NCBI GenBank assembly: GCA_009602725.1
Contig: WELB01000100.1
Span: forward strand, 53,327 to 66,153
Direction: 5' to 3'
Origin: Spirogloea muscicola
Taxonomy: Eukaryota > Streptophyta > Zygnematophyceae > Spirogloeales > Spirogloeaceae
DNA: 12,827 bases
Below are positions 11,201 through 12,827 of the stretch, piece after piece; position 1 is the stretch's first letter; each line of letters starts with the position of its first letter. The translations under genes were made by a program, and so were the position numbers. A model generated the notes under the pieces. That model made no database searches and was not told the DNA's origin. It worked only from the letters and a program-made list of their open reading frames with translations.

Positions 11201-12121
11201 GAGCGGAGCCCCAGCTGTCTGTGTGGCAGTGGGCTGATGTCTGTGTGAGGTCAAAGCTGGAGCTTGGAGCCTTTGGAGGAGTCCTACCTTTGGGAAACCA
11301 CCTCAAGAAGTTGTACATGACAACAGCAGCTACAAATGTCTTGCCGAGGCCCGTGGGAAGGCAGACTAGGGTGTTGCCAAGCAGTGCCCGTTCTGTGATG
11401 TCGTACTGGTAATCCCTCCGCTCCATGTTTGCTGGCAGATGATGATCGAGCGGCCGCATGCATGCGACAGGTGATCCTCGTCATTGGAGCACATGGTCGA
11501 CGTCATTCAGGTCTAGCAGAGCCCACGGCCCCTTGATGGATTCCATTGACGTGTGCTTACTTGATGTATAGTCACTTGATATGTTGGCTCGTACCAGCGA
11601 TTGGGAGGCCTTTGCTGTGGGTGTGTGACAAATTTCGGCCTTGATACCTGGGTAGATCCAAGTCGAGGCGGCCGCCTCGTCCAGCTCGACGGCGTCGTTG
11701 CCGAAGTCGAGCTCCAGGGTCGCCGAGTGAGCGGAAAGCGTCCTGCTGCCAGTGAAGAAGGAGTCCAGCTTCCTCTGGTCCTGGCCGAGCGCGAGGGCCT
11801 GCCCGCCCTGTGCGTCGGGGGCTCCTCGTGCACAGGCGGGATCCGGGCCTCCAGGACCCTGGCGTCTGCCACCGGCGCAGCCATCGGCCGTTGCCGCGAC
11901 TCCGAAGTGTGCGCGCTCGATCTCGGTCGCAGCGGCAGCTGCAGCGTCCCAGTCGAAGTCCTGCGCGGAGGAGACGCGATGGGGGACTGCATCAGCGGCG
12001 AGGAAGGCCGTCCACAGCTCCGGCCGTGCACCGGCTGCAGGCACCGGGAGAGCCAGCGCAGCTCTACCGGTGGAGATTACGGCTCTCGGCAGCCCCCGCT
12101 CACGTCGTCAAAGGACGCCAT
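3309..12121 (-). CDS. FANCM: FANCM/Mph1-type DNA helicase-translocase, 25 exons, complete
   Basis: Exons in order: 12104-12121, 11648-11960, 11288-11431, 10799-10881, 10555-10669, 10148-10239, 9865-9919, 9530-9651, 9268-9384, 8831-9024, 8549-8679, 8354-8411, 7920-7987, 7757-7803, 7452-7637, 7147-7251, 6660-7016, 6432-6489, 5644-6260, 5417-5572, 5085-5255, 4894-4922, 4738-4785, 4380-4547, 3309-4227. They sum to 4,371 nt (1,456 residues plus stop) and every junction keeps phase. FANCM is a nuclear SF2 ATPase that binds branched DNA, remodels stalled forks, limits crossovers and supports crosslink repair. Motifs seen: RDYQ (116-119), PTGLGKT (136-142), VAPTRP (164-169), DEAH (238-241), TATP (269-272), [11 protein letters not shown] (531-541) and QRMGRTGR (560-567). 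Length is near Arabidopsis FANCM. No ERCC4/HhH module follows, as in plants. Least certain junctions: exon 1/2, 15/16, 19/20, 20/21 and exon 22. Confidence 0.93.
4042..4083 (-). repeat. Two perfect tandem copies of a 21-bp unit inside FANCM exon 25
   Basis: The 21-bp unit occurs at 4042-4062 and again at 4063-4083 without mismatch. It encodes SCEDTRA twice (residues 1200-1213). The copies keep frame, and perfect identity implies a recent duplication in a disordered stretch. Confidence 0.95.
5417..6489 (-). other. FANCM: FANCM exons 18-20: acidic, poorly conserved linker
   Basis: About 276 residues rich in Ser, Glu, Asp and Gly with no recognisable domain, as expected of the disordered centre of FANCM proteins. 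Exon 18 (6432-6489) is supported by a good GTAAGG donor and correct phase on both sides. Exon 19 is 617 nt and fully open. The exon 19/20 intron would be only 71 nt, with donor GGG|GTTGGA and acceptor TTGTCAG, and is one of the weaker joins. Confidence 0.65.
6660..7016 (-). other. FANCM: FANCM exon 17: probable MHF-interaction region
   Basis: This 119-residue exon follows SPRM directly with IPFKYGTP, matching the SPRMIP junction of plant and animal FANCM. It contains [13 protein letters not shown] and then [20 protein letters not shown]. In human and plant FANCM the corresponding segment (ending near HSDRC in human) lies in the region that binds the histone-fold heterodimer MHF1-MHF2. Conservation here suggests MHF binding is kept; this is inferred from homology. 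Confidence 0.8.
7147..8411 (-). other. FANCM: FANCM exons 12-16: helicase lobe 2 (motifs IV to VI)
   Basis: Exon 12 gives motif IV ([10 protein letters not shown]). Exon 13 gives DIVHLLNKH and KFIGQSHG. Exon 14 is a lysine- and glutamine-rich 47-nt exon matching the KGQTQKEQ block. Exon 15 gives motif [19 protein letters not shown], and motif [14 protein letters not shown], including the arginine fingers. Exon 16 gives the post-helicase segment ending RASPRM. The exon 15/16 join is inferred: I used donor GAT|GTCAAG and an acceptor after a T-rich tract, which best preserves alignment length. Other donors just after KRQG are possible. Confidence 0.9.
8549..9651 (-). other. FANCM: FANCM exons 8-11: helical insert domain
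   Basis: These exons align in order with the insert found between the two RecA lobes of FANCM, Hef and MDA5-like helicases, which grips branched DNA. Recognisable blocks are [17 protein letters not shown] (exon 8), [19 protein letters not shown] (exon 9), a Leu/Ala-rich helix pair ending AHDLLTEK (exon 10), and [13 protein letters not shown] (exon 11). The last is nearly the KLKKLEEVVVEHF of human FANCM. Similarity in exons 9-10 is moderate and rests on spacing as well as identity. Confidence 0.87.
10355..10524 (+). repeat. Dispersed repeat, copy A, in FANCM intron 5
   Basis: It shares a long, highly similar sequence with 12551-12685 in the same orientation. Common blocks include GCGGCTGCTGATATTAAAAG, CCAGCCAGATGCAT, a TTCATGACGGAGCCACAGG stretch, GGGCGCTCTTAGTA and GTCAGCAGTAGGAAGTCAGA. 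This copy has an extra segment of about 34 bp, flanked by two GGTTGTTC direct repeats. It codes for nothing recognisable and is antisense to FANCM. A short non-autonomous mobile element is the likeliest nature. Confidence 0.85.
11051..11256. repeat. Imperfect 42-bp minisatellite in FANCM intron 3
   Basis: Two adjacent 42-bp units are clear (11057-11098 and 11099-11140), built on GAGCCTGTGCTG and a GACTGTGTGGCTGACTGA-like half. A third, longer unit begins at 11141, and degenerate partial units reach about 11256. The array sits wholly inside the 406-nt intron between exons 3 and 4. The unit length is a multiple of three. Confidence 0.85.
11648..12121 (-). other. FANCM: FANCM exons 1-2: N-terminus with PIP box
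   Basis: Exon 1 would encode only MASFDD before a GTGAGC donor. Exon 2 begins DFDWDAA, resembling the FDWEAA start of land-plant FANCM, which is why I chose the ATG at 12119-12121 and the acceptor before 11960. The segment is low-complexity and Ala/Gly-rich. It then carries QRKLDSFF (68-75) and ends STWIYP (105-110), which continues in exon 3 into the conserved stretch before the Q-like motif. Base composition is far more GC-rich than in later exons. The reading frame is open well upstream of this ATG, so an earlier start cannot be excluded. Confidence 0.75.
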
Positions 12122-12550
12122 GGAGTCGTAGCTGGGAGGCGCCTGCAGCCGAGCGACCGGGCGCGAGCGCCCATGCCCGCCCGGCCTGCCGCTTGGGCGA
12201 GACAGGCGCGAGGCTGCAGGCTGCAGGCCGGCAGGAGGCGGGAGAGGGGGGCGCCCGGCGGCAGGGCCCGCAGCGGCGGCGGGCGCAGTTCGAAGGCGGG
12301 CGGGCGCGGGAGCCTGCGACGCGGACGGAACGAGGGCCTGCCGGCGCGGGGTCTCCGCCGTCCCGTTGCGCCGTCGGTGTGCCGGGGTCGTGTGTCCCCC
12401 GCCAGCCCGAGCGGACCACCCGCGAGGCGTCGTGGAAGCTGGTCCTCCTCTCCACCCCGGCTGCGGCTCGACCGCGCAGATCACAAAGGGCCGCAGCCAG
12501 GGCCAACAACCCCTCCTGGATCGTGGCCTCCTGTTCGAGAGCGGGAGGAA
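12122..12550 (-). promoter_or_regulatory. GC-rich upstream region of FANCM
   Basis: A very GC-rich stretch with many CpG steps directly upstream of the proposed FANCM ATG. Long open frames on both strands are explained by the scarcity of stop codons at this composition, and none shows a domain. It probably holds the 5' untranslated region and promoter. No TATA box is evident on the minus strand. Confidence 0.45.
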
Positions 12551-12685
12551 GCGGCTGCTGATATTAAAAGAGCGGCTGTGAAAGCCAGCCAGATGCATGC
12601 AGGTGTTCATGACGGAGCCACAGGCTAGACAGCCAGGGCGCTCTTAGTAACCCCGTGTCAGCAGTAGGAAGTCAGATGAGCTGAG
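12551..12685 (+). repeat. Dispersed repeat, copy B, upstream of FANCM
   Basis: Sister of the intron 5 repeat, shorter because it lacks the roughly 34-bp segment. It lies about 430 bp upstream of the FANCM start codon. GGGAGGAA occurs immediately before it (12543-12550) and again immediately after (12686-12693), as expected for an 8-bp target-site duplication. The local sequence is purine-rich, so chance is possible. No clear terminal inverted repeats or tRNA-like boxes are seen. Confidence 0.8.
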
Positions 12686-12693
12686 GGGAGGAA

Positions 12694-12827
12694 GAGCAAC
12701 CCCGCTGCGCAAGCCAGAGGCTGCTGCAAGGGCACGACCAGCGCGGCGATGCAAAGCAAGCGCTTGGGAACGCTGTAGCGACATAGACAAACGCATACGG
12801 TAGCAGGACACAAGACCCAAAGGCACC
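12694..12827. other. Unassigned sequence at the window end
   Basis: After the repeat, GC content falls back to moderate. A short minus-strand open frame (12644-12826) overlaps the repeat and has no recognisable similarity. I see no gene here. Confidence 0.3.

Larger units (their letters stand above)
9865..11431 (-). other. FANCM: FANCM exons 3-7: helicase lobe 1 (motifs Q to III)
   Basis: Exon 3 carries RDYQ and Walker A PTGLGKT, followed by the FANCM signature VVMYNF-RWFP. Exon 4 carries motif Ia, [14 protein letters not shown]. Exon 5 carries LLTGEVPP and the FFLTPQ motif of the Ib region. Exon 6 carries motif [13 protein letters not shown], with the DEAH box at 10190-10201. Exon 7 carries GLTATPA, motif III, where most relatives have TATPG. 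All ATP-binding and Mg2+-coordinating residues are present, so an active ATPase is expected. Introns here are long and hold a minisatellite (intron 3) and a dispersed repeat (intron 5). Confidence 0.93.

Noticed and set aside
12507-12560. tRNA-derived SINE signal (a GTTCGAGAGC word near repeat copy B resembles a B box)
   Set aside because: The word lies outside the shared repeat, is missing from copy A, and no A box or cloverleaf could be found.
11752-12628. Long plus-strand open frames (about 270 residues) opposite the FANCM start
   Set aside because: They arise in very GC-rich sequence with few stops, are Arg/Ala/Pro-rich without any domain, and lie antisense to clearly conserved FANCM coding sequence.

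Overview
This window looks like nuclear DNA of an intron-rich eukaryote, most likely a chlorophyte green alga (possibly a trebouxiophyte). Both genes are cut into many short exons with GT-AG introns. GC content is very high at both gene starts and moderate elsewhere. Possible algal-type TGTAA poly(A) signals lie downstream of both stop codons. The larger protein resembles land-plant FANCM even in its C-terminal tail. The taxonomic placement is inference.

Layout: 1-218 is GC-rich upstream sequence. 219-2128 (+) is a complete six-exon gene for a 256-residue dienelactone hydrolase family alpha/beta hydrolase. 2129-3308 holds the two convergent 3' ends and intergenic sequence with no gene I can support. 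3309-12121 (-) is one long gene, rebuilt here as 25 exons encoding 1,456 residues: a FANCM/Mph1/Hef-type DNA helicase-translocase. Every exon joins in phase without an internal stop. 12122-12827 is the GC-rich upstream region of that gene and carries one copy of a dispersed repeat whose sister copy lies in FANCM intron 5.

FANCM order (N to C): short acidic N-terminus with a perfect PCNA-interaction (PIP) box consensus; helicase lobe 1 (Q-like motif, Walker A, DEAH, TATP); helical insert; lobe 2 (motifs IV-VI); a post-helicase block resembling the MHF-binding region; a long linker; and a conserved plant-like C-terminal tail. There is no ERCC4 nuclease module, as in plant and fungal homologues. 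The two genes are functionally unrelated neighbours, one of metabolism and one of replication-fork and crosslink repair, transcribed toward each other.

I found no new multi-gene system. The items most worth a second look are the PIP box, the dispersed repeat pair with a possible target-site duplication, an intronic 42-bp minisatellite that stays open in the host reading frame, and a 29-nt microexon.
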